From an uncultured Treponema sp. (GTDB lineage Bacteria; Spirochaetota; Spirochaetia; Treponematales; Treponemataceae), in assembly GCA_934699065.1 (NCBI GenBank), contig CAKUWD010000001.1, forward strand, positions 1 to 64,000: DNA of 64,000 nucleotides, given 5' to 3'. Made by a program: the position numbers and the translations under genes. Below the pieces are notes generated by a model. It did no database searches. It saw only the letters and a list, made by a program, of their open reading frames with translations, and was not told the DNA's origin. Below are positions 37,762 to 45,343 of the stretch, piece by piece (position 1 is the stretch's first letter; the number at the start of each line of letters is the position of its first letter).

Positions 37762-38358
37762 TTAGATATCTTTCAGGATTTTGCCGAAGTGGATTAAGTA
37801 ATCGATGAATGAGGCGTAGCTTAGGATTACGCAGATGGCGAAGAGAACAAAGGCGCCGATTTGCATTGCTCCGAAGAATTCTGGTACTGCATCGAGGCGC
37901 ACCAGGAGTTCGAGGAAAATACCGTAGAACTCAGCTACTATATACATTACTGTTTTGAACTTTCCACCTTTTCTTGCTGCAATTGCAGTTCCCTGTTTTG
38001 CAGCAACCATGCGTAAAAAGTTCTGCGAGAACTCACGAAGCATAATCAAAACAAAGAAATATACAGGCATATAAGATAAACCTGATTTAATAGAATGCAT
38101 AAGGCATACAAAACCAGTTAGATGCAAAACTACATCTGCAAATGGATCAAAGAGCTTTCCAAAATCACTGACTTCGTTATGCTTACGTGCATAATGGCCA
38201 TCTAAATAATCTGTAAATTCTGCAAAAATAAGACATGGAACCGCTACCAGCAAAGAAACCTTTGTCCCGCAACCTGTCCAGATAGGAAGAAAATATAAAA
38301 TAAAGAAAATAGGTGCAAAAAGAATGCGGGTAAAAGTAAACTTGTTTGATAGTTTCAT
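37762..38358 (-). CDS. pgsA: CDP-diacylglycerol--glycerol-3-phosphate 3-phosphatidyltransferase-type protein
   Basis: 198 residues with about five membrane helices. The CDP-alcohol phosphotransferase signature D-x2-DG-x2-AR-x8-G-x3-D-x3-D is complete in DYLDGHYARKHNEVSDFGKL followed by FDPFAD (about 48-74). PgsA makes phosphatidylglycerol phosphate; other CDP-alcohol acceptors cannot be excluded by motif alone. Its promoter ends 6 nt before the ATG, with no Shine-Dalgarno. Confidence 0.85.
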   Translation of the reverse strand: MKLSNKFTFTRILFAPIFFILYFLPIWTGCGTKVSLLVAVPCLIFAEFTDYLDGHYARKHNEVSDFGKLFDPFADVVLHLTGFVCLMHSIKSGLSYMPVYFFVLIMLREFSQNFLRMVAAKQGTAIAARKGGKFKTVMYIVAEFYGIFLELLVRLDAVPEFFGAMQIGAFVLFAICVILSYASFIDYLIHFGKILKDI

Positions 38359-38364
38359 AAATTT

Positions 38365-38393
38365 ATTATCTACTTAATGGGAGAGAAAGTCAA
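38365..38393 (-). promoter_or_regulatory. Promoter of pgsA, leaderless arrangement
   Basis: On the minus strand TTGACT (38388-38393), 17 nt, GATAAT (38365-38370), then AAATTT and the ATG. The expected start site falls on or beside the A of the start codon. This is the clearest leaderless case of the window. Confidence 0.8.
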
Positions 38394-38424
38394 TATTAAA
38401 CAGTCGCTCGATTAATCTCGCTCT

Positions 38425-38498
38425 GAGCCTTTTTTTCGATGAACCTAAAACGGCCCGCTGTCGCAGCCCGTTTTTTAACGGTTCTTCGATTATAGGCT
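38425..38498. repeat. Structured intergenic repeat, copy 1
   Basis: 74 bp that recurs almost unchanged at 38520-38593 (one base differs near position 9) with a 95-bp period. Core: GAACC, then AAAACGG, a GCTG/CAGC inner stem, CCGTTTT, then GGTTC. The flank TCGCTCGATTAATCTCGCTC before it is also found before copy 3 (40144). Confidence 0.85.
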
Positions 38499-38519
38499 GC
38501 TCGCATAGTCTCGCAGCTT

Positions 38520-38593
38520 GAGCCTTTCTTTCGATGAACCTAAAACGGCCCGCTGTCGCAGCCCGTTTTTTAACGGTTCTTCGATTATAGGCT
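38520..38593. repeat. Structured intergenic repeat, copy 2
   Basis: Second copy, ending exactly at the stop codon of the cytidylate-kinase-like gene. It is therefore the start of that gene's 3' UTR on the minus strand. Confidence 0.85.
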
Positions 38594-39414
38594 TATTGAA
38601 ATGTTTTAAAATCATGAATTATACTTACTGCGGATTTAGCATCGTAACCTGGCATTTCTTCGCGAATAATCTGCAAAGCCTGTTCTACAACTGCAGGAGA
38701 ATCAGAAACACCATGAAGAACAATTGTGTTCCCCTGAATTGAAGCATGCATAAATTCAATGTTCAGTTTACGTTCCATAGAAAGCTTGTTTACAATCGTC
38801 TGAGCCTTAAGAAGATCTTCAATAATTTTATTACCTTCTTTTTCCTCTTTTTCGGTTACCTTCTGCTTTACAAGATTTGCAATTGCAGAAGCTGCATCCT
38901 CGAGATTCAAAAGGCCAGTATTCAAAACTGCGTGATAATTAACCGGATCATTAATATCAGCATTGTAAAAACTTGAATGATATCCGGCACGATTGGCATC
39001 ACTTTCCTGAATACGCTGAAGAGCCTGTTTTTCATCCCAATTGAATTCTTTTCTAAGTCGTTCAATTCGAGTCTGTTCATCTGCAACAAGACGTATCGAA
39101 ATATTATTAGGAACATTTTGAAGAACTGCAAAAGCTCCGCGACCAATAATAACTACATTCTTTTTTTCAGCAGCCTCAAGAATTGCATATTGTGCATAAT
39201 TCAGATATTCATCGCGGTCTTTTGTAAGTGATGCAAAAAATCCAGGCTTTCGCTCATCGAATTTCGGCATTTTATTCTCTGGAAATCCAAGTTCCACAAT
39301 ACGCTTTTCGATTTCTTTTCTCGTGATGAACTTATAACCGAGCCTTTTTGCAAGCTCACCGGCTACTTCATCACCCAATGCTGCCACCTGTCTTGAAATT
39401 GTAATTACTGCCAT
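38593..39414 (-). CDS. Cytidylate kinase-like family protein
   Basis: 273 residues. Residues 1-200 match the cytidylate-kinase-like family: MAVITISRQVAALGDEVAGE with a P-loop-like start, KFITRKEIEKRIVELGF, VVIIGRGAFAVLQNVPNNIS and RLRKEFNWDEKQALQRIQES. The substrate is unknown. Residues 205-273 resemble a BON-type domain (GNTIVLHGVSDSPAVVEQAL), unusual behind a kinase fold. GAGGTG precedes the ATG. It is upstream of pgsA on the same strand but separated by the repeat pair and the pgsA promoter. Confidence 0.8.
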   Translation of the reverse strand: MAVITISRQVAALGDEVAGELAKRLGYKFITRKEIEKRIVELGFPENKMPKFDERKPGFFASLTKDRDEYLNYAQYAILEAAEKKNVVIIGRGAFAVLQNVPNNISIRLVADEQTRIERLRKEFNWDEKQALQRIQESDANRAGYHSSFYNADINDPVNYHAVLNTGLLNLEDAASAIANLVKQKVTEKEEKEGNKIIEDLLKAQTIVNKLSMERKLNIEFMHASIQGNTIVLHGVSDSPAVVEQALQIIREEMPGYDAKSAVSIIHDFKTFQ

Positions 39415-39461
39415 AAGTTCACCTCACTATTGTATGATATAAATTGATTCGGGCTATGCCC

Positions 39462-39490
39462 TCGAAATAACTTTTTTTTTATTCTATAAT
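39462..39490 (+). promoter_or_regulatory. Probable promoter of the Nudix gene
   Basis: TCGAAA (39462-39467), 17 nt with a T10 run, TATAAT (39485-39490), about 50 nt before the ATG. A hairpin GGGC-TAT-GCCC lies just upstream. Confidence 0.5.
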
Positions 39491-39539
39491 ATGATAAATC
39501 TAGAATTGAAATCTGTCAAAAAATTCACGGGGCTTTTTA

Positions 39540-40109
39540 ATGAAAAATTATTTTACAGCTGAAGATGACAAACTAAAATGGAATGAAGGCGAGCCTGTAT
39601 CGCTTCTGGATACTGTGGTATGCTCTGTTACCAAACGTCATAATGTATCTTTTGGTGGAATAGAAGGTGATTATATCATTATGAATGCCCCGGACTGGGT
39701 AATAGTAATTCCAGAGAAAGAAGATAACTTTTTGATGGTAAAACAATGGCGTCATGGAGAAGCTGCTTTAAGCGTTGAATTTCCAGGAGGAGTAATTGAC
39801 GCCGGAGAAACTCCAGAACATGCTGCCCTACGTGAATTAGAAGAAGAAACCGGTTATAAGGCCGGAAAATTGATAGAACTCGGTTCTGTAAACCCTAATC
39901 CGGCCCTTTTTAGTAATCATGTTCATTTTTATCTGGCAAAAGATTTAATAGCAACCGGAAAACAGACTTTAGATGACGATGAATTTATAAATTGTATGGA
40001 ACTTTCAAAAAAAGAAGTGCTTGAAGGCATGGGTACAGAACAGTTCCCACATGCAATTATGGGAATGGCACTCAGCCTGTATATAAAGCATAATGGGGGC
40101 AGAATATAA
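39540..40109 (+). CDS. Nudix hydrolase, ADP-ribose pyrophosphatase type
   Basis: 189 residues. The Nudix box G-x5-E-x7-REUxEExGU is complete in GGVIDAGETPEHAALRELEE followed by ETGY (about 79-103). FLMVKQWRHGEAALSVEFPG before it and the NPNPALFSNHVHFYLAKDL segment after it fit the ADP-ribose/NDP-sugar pyrophosphatase group. Likely a housecleaning enzyme; the substrate is not determined by sequence. The Shine-Dalgarno is weak (GGGG). Confidence 0.85.
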   Translation: MKNYFTAEDDKLKWNEGEPVSLLDTVVCSVTKRHNVSFGGIEGDYIIMNAPDWVIVIPEKEDNFLMVKQWRHGEAALSVEFPGGVIDAGETPEHAALRELEEETGYKAGKLIELGSVNPNPALFSNHVHFYLAKDLIATGKQTLDDDEFINCMELSKKEVLEGMGTEQFPHAIMGMALSLYIKHNGGRI

Positions 40110-40112
40110 AAA

Positions 40113-40142
40113 AAAACGGTCACCTGTAAAGGCAACCGTTTT
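40113..40142. terminator. Terminator between the Nudix and LysM genes
   Basis: AAAACGGT (40113-40120) and ACCGTTTT (40135-40142), 8-bp stem, 14-nt loop. On the minus strand it is followed by nine T and so ends the lipoprotein/LysM operon; on the plus strand it follows the Nudix stop. Confidence 0.8.
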
Positions 40143-40143
40143 G

Positions 40144-40235
40144 TCGCTCGATAAATCTCGCTCTAAGGCGTTCTTTCGATGAAGCTAAACCGACCCCTTT
40201 CGGCTCGGTTTTTAAGGGTTCTTCTATTGCAGCCT
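40144..40235. repeat. Structured intergenic repeat, copy 3
   Basis: Diverged third copy of the 38425/38520 repeat: shared TCGCTCGATaAATCTCGCTC flank and TTCTTTCGATGAA..TAAA entry. The hairpin arms differ but stay paired (AAACCGA/TCGGTTT against AAAACGG/CCGTTTT). It again runs up to the stop codon of a minus-strand gene. Confidence 0.7.
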
Positions 40236-40923
40236 ACTCGCCGTAAGTACTGTATGATTTCTTTGGATCATAAGTTCCTTTACGGTATTCACCAGTAAGA
40301 CTTGGAATCTTCATCTTCATACCAGGATGGATAAGATTTGGATCCTCAGGTTTTGGCATATTCTGCTTGTTAGCCTGATAAAGGTTTTCCCAAAGAAGAG
40401 GGTTATTATAAACATAAGGACGTCCTGAAATATTCCAGTAACAGTCTTTTGTTTCAGCCCAAGGTTTTACAATATAGAATTCAGGAAGAGGAGTAACCTC
40501 ACTTATACCATCAAGAGCAGCAAGAGAAGCTTTTGCATAAGCATTTGCCTGCTCATAATCTTCGCCGTCAAAAGAAGTTTCTGCTTTTTCAAGATTATCT
40601 TTTGCAGAAGTATAAGCCATTGGGAATGTATTTGGTGCATCAATTTTTTCTGCATAAGCAATCTGATTTTTTGCAAGCTTAATATTGTTTTCAGCTTCAC
40701 CACGAGCCATCATCATCTTAATATAAGCTTCTGAAAGTGCAGCATTCTCTTCGGCTTTCTTTGAATACTCAACTGCATCATCATACTGACCAGCATCGAG
40801 TGCAATTTCTGCCTTCTTTGTATACTCATCTGCGAGTTTCTGGAAGGTATTGTTCTTATAGCTTACTGCAAATACAGAAGCGGCAAGTAAAGCAACTGCT
40901 AAAATCGAAATAATTTTTTTCAT
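40234..40923 (-). CDS. Exported LysM-like envelope protein
   Basis: 229 residues with a Sec signal (MKKIISILAVALLAASVFAV). Residues 25-150 are predicted alpha-helical with Ala/Glu/Lys heptads (DUF4398-like): DEYTKKAEIALDAGQYDDAV, SAKDNLEKAETSFDGEDYEQ. Residues 155-215 resemble a LysM module (FYIVKPWAETKDCYWNISGR, NPNLIHPGMKMKIPSL-like end), so it probably holds to peptidoglycan in the periplasm. The start lies 2 nt after the stop of the upstream lipoprotein gene, whose last codons carry the Shine-Dalgarno GGAGG. Confidence 0.8.
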   Translation of the reverse strand: MKKIISILAVALLAASVFAVSYKNNTFQKLADEYTKKAEIALDAGQYDDAVEYSKKAEENAALSEAYIKMMMARGEAENNIKLAKNQIAYAEKIDAPNTFPMAYTSAKDNLEKAETSFDGEDYEQANAYAKASLAALDGISEVTPLPEFYIVKPWAETKDCYWNISGRPYVYNNPLLWENLYQANKQNMPKPEDPNLIHPGMKMKIPSLTGEYRKGTYDPKKSYSTYGE

Positions 40924-40925
40924 AA

Positions 40926-41930
40926 TTACTCAGCCTCCGATTCATCAATTTCTTCATCAAGCTCTTCAGCGATATCAGCTTCAGCTTCTTCAGGATCTTC
41001 GTAATCATCAGCTTCAAGGAGAACTGCATCTTCATCTTCGATACCTTCAACCTTTTCTGTAATAGGAGCCTTAATATCAGCTTCTTCTGCAAACTTCTCG
41101 CTTTCTGCTACACGCTTTTTAGCTTCATCAATTGCAGCCTGTGCCGCAGCACGCTTAGCAAAAACGTCTTCATAAAGGTAGGTGAACTTTGTATTTGCAT
41201 CCTTATATTTTTCTGAAGCCTTCTTTGCATTCTGCATTGCATAAAGTGAATCTCCAGACTGGATAAGATCTGCAGCCTCTTTATATTCAGCCTTGCGGGC
41301 AACACCAGCTTTTACACTGTCTGCATTCTTCTTTGCTTCAATTGCACCTTCACGCTCTTCTTTAGCAATCTTTTTGTATGCTACATTAATTACAGTGTTG
41401 AATTCTTTAAGAGCAGTTTCTGCATTTGCAAAAACAGACTTATCAAAATCATCTGTTCCCTTATCAAAAGCAGCATCTACTTTTGCAAGATTATCTACAC
41501 CCCTATCGTAATTATTCTGAGCATAAGATGCATAACCATTATCATCGATTTCTTTTTTTGCCTCTACAGCAGCACTGTAATTTGCAAGAAGATTGTATCT
41601 ATCGATAATTGACTGTGCATCAGCTTCAGGATTATCGCTATCTTTTAAAACTGCAAGTAATGAATCGACCTTATTCATCTGGTCTGGGCAATTCTTGTCT
41701 GCACCAGCTTCAAGTGCAGCCTTTCTTGCATCATTAATTTTTTCCATTAACATTGCGAGTCTTTCTTCTTCAGAAGGGCCTTCATCGTCAATATTTTCTG
41801 ATAAATCTTCAACCGATTCTGTTACTTCGGGAGCCTCAGGGGCCTCTTCTTCCGCAGCAGGTTTTGAACCACAGGAAATAAAGAACAGAAGTGTGAAAAT
41901 AGAAAGAAGGATTACACTAACTTTCTTCAT
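40926..41930 (-). CDS. Coiled-coil lipoprotein
   Basis: 334 residues from the ATG at 41930 (GAGGT upstream). The signal MKKVSVILLSIFTLLFFISC ends in a lipobox with Cys20. The mature protein is almost all alpha-helical, rich in Ala, Glu, Lys and Asp, with acidic ends (residues 22-50 and the last 45). It probably forms long helices in the periplasm, anchored to a membrane. It is first in a two-gene operon with the LysM-like protein, suggesting a joint envelope role. A longer in-frame reading upstream has no signal and no start site. Confidence 0.8.
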   Translation of the reverse strand: MKKVSVILLSIFTLLFFISCGSKPAAEEEAPEAPEVTESVEDLSENIDDEGPSEEERLAMLMEKINDARKAALEAGADKNCPDQMNKVDSLLAVLKDSDNPEADAQSIIDRYNLLANYSAAVEAKKEIDDNGYASYAQNNYDRGVDNLAKVDAAFDKGTDDFDKSVFANAETALKEFNTVINVAYKKIAKEEREGAIEAKKNADSVKAGVARKAEYKEAADLIQSGDSLYAMQNAKKASEKYKDANTKFTYLYEDVFAKRAAAQAAIDEAKKRVAESEKFAEEADIKAPITEKVEGIEDEDAVLLEADDYEDPEEAEADIAEELDEEIDESEAE

Positions 41931-41959
41931 ATTTACCTCACATTTAAAATATTTTGTAT

Positions 41960-41988
41960 ATTTTACTATATTATCGGCAATCTTACAA
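41960..41988 (-). promoter_or_regulatory. Probable promoter of the lipoprotein/LysM operon
   Basis: On the minus strand TTGTAA (41983-41988), 17 nt, TAAAAT (41960-41965), about 30 nt before the ATG. Confidence 0.5.
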
Positions 41989-42009
41989 CGATAATTTAAA
42001 CAACAGTCA

Positions 42010-42096
42010 TTATGGTCGGTCTCTCCCGTAGAAAATGCCCCATGCCAACGGAATGATGTTGTCATGTGTCATTTTCTACTCCGAGACCGACCATAA
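42010..42096. repeat. 87-bp near-perfect hairpin between divergent genes
   Basis: Three nested stems in register: TTATGGTCGGTCTC/GAGACCGACCATAA (14 bp), GTAGAAAATG/CATTTTCTAC (10 bp) and CATGCCAAC/GTTGTCATG (9 bp, one mismatch), with small internal loops (4/3 and 3/3) and an 8-nt apex. There is no T-run, so it is not a plain terminator. The long perfect ends look like those of a small non-coding mobile element, but no target duplication is visible. Confidence 0.8.
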
Positions 42097-42143
42097 ATGG
42101 CAGTTCAATTAATTATCCTTGTAAGTTACAAAAGGAGGCGGAA

Positions 42144-42371
42144 ATGGCGGATGATTTTTCTTTTAAGATTGAAAAAAGTCTTGGAACTGTTGCTGAAGGA
42201 AAAGGTGGCTGGAATCTGGAATTAAATCTTGTTTCCTGGGGTGGAAGACCTGCTAAGTATGATTTACGCAGCTGGTCTCCGGATCATCAGAAAATGGGAA
42301 AAGGTTCTACCTTTACATCAGATGAACTGAAGGCTTTGAAAGAACTTCTCAGCACTCTTGAGATAGATTAG
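42144..42371 (+). CDS. YdbC-type PC4 family protein
   Basis: 75 residues from the ATG at 42144 (AAAGGAGG 7 nt upstream). GWNLELNLVSWGGRPAKYDL and RSWSPDHQKMGKGSTFTSDE match the small PC4-like family (COG4443, YdbC), which binds single-stranded nucleic acid as a dimer in studied members. Its last 23 nt overlap the 3' end of the convergent holA gene. Confidence 0.85.
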   Translation: MADDFSFKIEKSLGTVAEGKGGWNLELNLVSWGGRPAKYDLRSWSPDHQKMGKGSTFTSDELKALKELLSTLEID

Positions 42372-43335
42372 AAAGCTGAGCTCCATTTTTTATAACGATT
42401 TCATAAATCATTTTTTGAAGAAGCACATCCTCCATCTGGGATCCACCCGAACGGATTTCCATATCTGTTGATGCAAGCACCGCAAGAATAGCGGCTGTCT
42501 GTCCCATTGTCCAAACTTTTGCTGCACTACGATACTGTTTCTGGAGCATCTGCTGCGGAATAGCCTGTTCTCCTCTTTTATGCCAGTCCTGTAATTTTCT
42601 AAAACAAGAAGCAAGCCCCGCAATAATCATTACGGAAGAGTTTTCTTTTGAAAGTCTGATTTTTTGTAAAATCTGAAGTCCTTTCTCAAGACGAACAGGA
42701 GCCAGATCATTACTGTTTGCTAGCTCGCGGAATAAGCTGAAGGCATTTTCTTCGCGGTTATGTGTGAGAACTGATTCTACATCAGCTTCTGTAATTTCAT
42801 GATCTTTTGGAAAAAGAACAAAAAAACGAGAACACTCAGCAGCAAGTGACTGTGTGTTATTTTCAATTAATTCAAGTACAAGTTTTGCTGCACTCTGTTG
42901 AATTCTGTATCCGTTTTTACTGAAATAGCTTGTAACCCATGGAAGTTTTTCATTCTCAAACATTTCCCAGAACTTTTTGCGGTTACTGTTTGGAACAAGC
43001 TTTTCAAGTTTTGAATCTACACTGATTTCATCTGAAATAAGAATAAGAACTGCAGAAGGCTCCGGATTTTCCAGCCAGTCTGCAATCATCTGTACATCAT
43101 CCTTTTTCTTTATAAGTTCAGCATTACGGCAGACAACACAGACTCCATCAGAAAACAAAGTACCACTCTGCAAGATTGTCATGACTTCATTAAGTGGGGT
43201 TTCGAGAAGATAAAATGAATGTTCATCTATTACACCGAACTGTTTTTTATGAGCAGCCTTTACTGCTTCTACAGCATCATTTCTTTTTCCGAATTCTGGA
43301 CCTGTGTAAAGATATATAGGATTTGCTTTTGCCAT
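42349..43335 (-). CDS. holA: DNA polymerase III subunit delta
   Basis: 328 residues from the ATG at 43335 (MAKANPIYLYTGPEFGKRND), 2 nt after the lexA stop and without its own Shine-Dalgarno, so probably coupled to lexA translation. The delta subunit opens the sliding clamp within the clamp loader. The LYTGPEFGKR start (a modified P-loop region), CRNAELIKKKDDVQMI and a C-terminal helical collar domain match HolA. It is last in the hprK-ptsH-lexA-holA unit. Confidence 0.88.
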   Translation of the reverse strand: MAKANPIYLYTGPEFGKRNDAVEAVKAAHKKQFGVIDEHSFYLLETPLNEVMTILQSGTLFSDGVCVVCRNAELIKKKDDVQMIADWLENPEPSAVLILISDEISVDSKLEKLVPNSNRKKFWEMFENEKLPWVTSYFSKNGYRIQQSAAKLVLELIENNTQSLAAECSRFFVLFPKDHEITEADVESVLTHNREENAFSLFRELANSNDLAPVRLEKGLQILQKIRLSKENSSVMIIAGLASCFRKLQDWHKRGEQAIPQQMLQKQYRSAAKVWTMGQTAAILAVLASTDMEIRSGGSQMEDVLLQKMIYEIVIKNGAQLSNLSQEC

Positions 43336-43337
43336 TT

Positions 43338-43949
43338 TTAGTAAGTTCTTACGATGTTTGAAAGTATTCCAACGATGCGGACATCTGTACAATAAATTGC
43401 CTGAAAATCAGGATTTTCTGGTTGAAGGCGGATTCTTGAAGATTCCTTGTAATAACGCTTCAAAGTTATTGCATCATCAATTACAGCTACAATAATCTGT
43501 CCGTCCTGTGCAGTAGATGACTGTTCCACAACTGCAAGGTCACCGTCGAGTATTCCGGCATTAATCATACTCTGCCCACGCACACGGAGTGCGAAATAAC
43601 TCTTTCCCGGACGAACAAAAGGCTCTGTAAGGTTTACATATCCATCAAGATTTTCTTCGCTCAAAAGAGGTTTACCGGCAGCAACTGTTCCTAAAAGAGG
43701 AACTTTACTGATATATGTCTGTGGTTCTTTATCGCGGCAATCTGAGAGAACCCGGATTGAACGTGCTTTTTTCTGACTCTGTGAAAGGAAGCCTTTTTTC
43801 TGTAAAGCAAGAATATGATCCTGTACAGCACGAAGAGAAATACCAAAATGTTCACTAATATCGCGGACTGTTGGCGGATATGAATTTTCTTCTGAATAAG
43901 AAGATATATAATTCAGGACCTCTTTCTGTCGGTCTGTGATCCCTCTCAT
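43338..43949 (-). CDS. lexA: LexA repressor
   Basis: 203 residues. Residues 1-65 are the winged-helix DNA-binding domain (ITDRQKEVLNYISSYSEENS, PPTVRDISEHFGISLRAVQD). The self-cleavage site is Ala-Gly in GTVAAGKPL. The catalytic Ser is in RGQSMINAGILDGD and the Lys in ITLKRYY. So the SOS repressor is intact. Placement behind hprK and ptsH is unusual; no obvious SOS box is seen at the hprK promoter, but the spirochaete box is not known to me. Confidence 0.95.
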   Translation of the reverse strand: MRGITDRQKEVLNYISSYSEENSYPPTVRDISEHFGISLRAVQDHILALQKKGFLSQSQKKARSIRVLSDCRDKEPQTYISKVPLLGTVAAGKPLLSEENLDGYVNLTEPFVRPGKSYFALRVRGQSMINAGILDGDLAVVEQSSTAQDGQIIVAVIDDAITLKRYYKESSRIRLQPENPDFQAIYCTDVRIVGILSNIVRTY

Positions 43950-43958
43950 TTCAACCTC

Positions 43959-44225
43959 CTACTCTTCTTCGAATTTGCTGTTGAAAAGCTCCTCTATTAC
44001 TGAAGCTGCCTCTGATTCATCAGGCCCTACAACCTGCATTGTAAGCTGAGTATTATATCCAGCTCCCATTGCAATTACACCCATGATGGATTTTGCATTT
44101 ACTGTTGCTCCATCACGTGTAAGAGTAATTTCGCTTTCAAACTTGTTTGATGTCTGAGCGATAATTGCCGCAGGTCTTGCGTGAATTCCTGCCCTGTTCT
44201 GAACTGTTAAAATCTTCTCGATCAT
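43959..44225 (-). CDS. ptsH: Phosphocarrier protein HPr
   Basis: 88 residues. The active-site His is in RAGIHARPAA (His15 equivalent) and the regulatory Ser in NAKSIMGVIAMG (Ser46 equivalent), which is the HprK target. No EI or sugar permease gene is near, so HPr may act mainly in regulation here. It follows hprK by 39 nt. Confidence 0.96.
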   Translation of the reverse strand: MIEKILTVQNRAGIHARPAAIIAQTSNKFESEITLTRDGATVNAKSIMGVIAMGAGYNTQLTMQVVGPDESEAASVIEELFNSKFEEE

Positions 44226-44264
44226 ATTAATTTCCTTGGCAGCCTCTCTGCCCCGTTTTATATT

Positions 44265-45254
44265 TTAGTAAGAATCGTCGTTGCCGTTATATACGGACTG
44301 CGCTTCTCCTGTTTCAATCCATTTAAGAACATTCTGGTTGAAGTCTTTTGCAGAATTATATCCCATATTTTTAAGACGCTCATTCATCGCTGCGGCTTCA
44401 ATAATAATAGGAAGATTTCGACCCGGGCGGACCGGAATTTCAATTACAGGAACTTTTACTCCCAGCAGTTCCTTATATTTTTGTTCTGTTCCAAGACGGT
44501 CATAAGCCTTTGAGGAGTTCCAGTCTTCAAGCTGAACAATAAGCTGAACTTCTTTCTGGTCGCGAATGGCACCAACACCATAAAGCTGGGAAATATTTAT
44601 AATTCCCAGACCACGAATTTCCATATGGTGGCTTATAACAGTATTTGAACCGCGCCCAAGAATAATATTTCCATTTACACAGCGAATTTCAATAATATCA
44701 TCAGCTACAAGCCGATGTCCGCGTTCTACAAGTTCAAGTGCAGTTTCACTCTTACCTACTCCTGAATGACCTGCCAGCAGAATTCCAATACCATAAACTT
44801 CTACAAGCACACCATGAAGTGTCTGATGAGGCGCAAACTGATTTGCAAATACACGGATAATACGGTTTGAAAACTCTATAGAGGTAAGACTTGTCTGAAG
44901 AAGAGGACAATAACTCTCTTCTGCAATGCTCCTAAAATCTTCTGTAGGCTCAAGATTATAAGTAAAAATACAGCATGGCATTTGAGAACGGAAAAAGTTT
45001 CGGATTGAATCAGTATTTTTTTCTTTGTGAAGTTTCTGCAGATAGGCTACTTCGCCGCGACCAAAAACCTGAACACGGTTGCTGGCAAAAGATTCATAAA
45101 AACCTGAAAGTGCAAGGCCAGGACGGTTAAGTTCAGGAACCGTAATAGCGCGGGGTAATCCGCGGCGCCCTGCGATACACTTTAAATCAAGAGCATCATG
45201 TCCGGAAAGTTCGAGGTCTAGCAAATCAAGTACTGTAAATTTCTTATCTGCCAT
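44265..45254 (-). CDS. hprK: HPr kinase/phosphorylase
   Basis: 329 residues. The Walker A is LLAGHSGVGKSETAL (near 160) and the HprK signature is EIRGLGIINISQLYGVGAIR (near 212). The N-terminal domain (LDLLDLELSGHDALDL) is complete. It phosphorylates and dephosphorylates HPr at Ser46 according to energy state. Its start codon lies 8 nt after the -10 box without a Shine-Dalgarno, and it heads a four-gene operon. Confidence 0.97.
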   Translation of the reverse strand: MADKKFTVLDLLDLELSGHDALDLKCIAGRRGLPRAITVPELNRPGLALSGFYESFASNRVQVFGRGEVAYLQKLHKEKNTDSIRNFFRSQMPCCIFTYNLEPTEDFRSIAEESYCPLLQTSLTSIEFSNRIIRVFANQFAPHQTLHGVLVEVYGIGILLAGHSGVGKSETALELVERGHRLVADDIIEIRCVNGNIILGRGSNTVISHHMEIRGLGIINISQLYGVGAIRDQKEVQLIVQLEDWNSSKAYDRLGTEQKYKELLGVKVPVIEIPVRPGRNLPIIIEAAAMNERLKNMGYNSAKDFNQNVLKWIETGEAQSVYNGNDDSY

Positions 45255-45262
45255 ACGCGTTT

Positions 45263-45291
45263 ACTATACACAGTTTAAGATATCTTATCAA
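45263..45291 (-). promoter_or_regulatory. Promoter of hprK-ptsH-lexA-holA, leaderless arrangement
   Basis: On the minus strand TTGATA (45286-45291), 17 nt, TATAGT (45263-45268), then 8 nt to the ATG. No Shine-Dalgarno is present. Confidence 0.75.
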
Positions 45292-45343
45292 TAGAGAAAG
45301 TTTTTTTTAATCAAAATTTGTTTTTTCGTAAAACCCGTGTTAC

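Noticed and set aside
41593..41994. Open frame of 133 codons opposite the coiled-coil lipoprotein gene.
   Set aside because: It is the complement of low-complexity Ala/Glu/Lys codons, with Ser/Leu-rich product and no start site.
41931..42065. N-terminal extension of the coiled-coil lipoprotein to 42065.
   Set aside because: It would bury the lipoprotein signal peptide 45 residues inside the protein and run through the 87-bp hairpin; the ATG at 41930 has a good Shine-Dalgarno.
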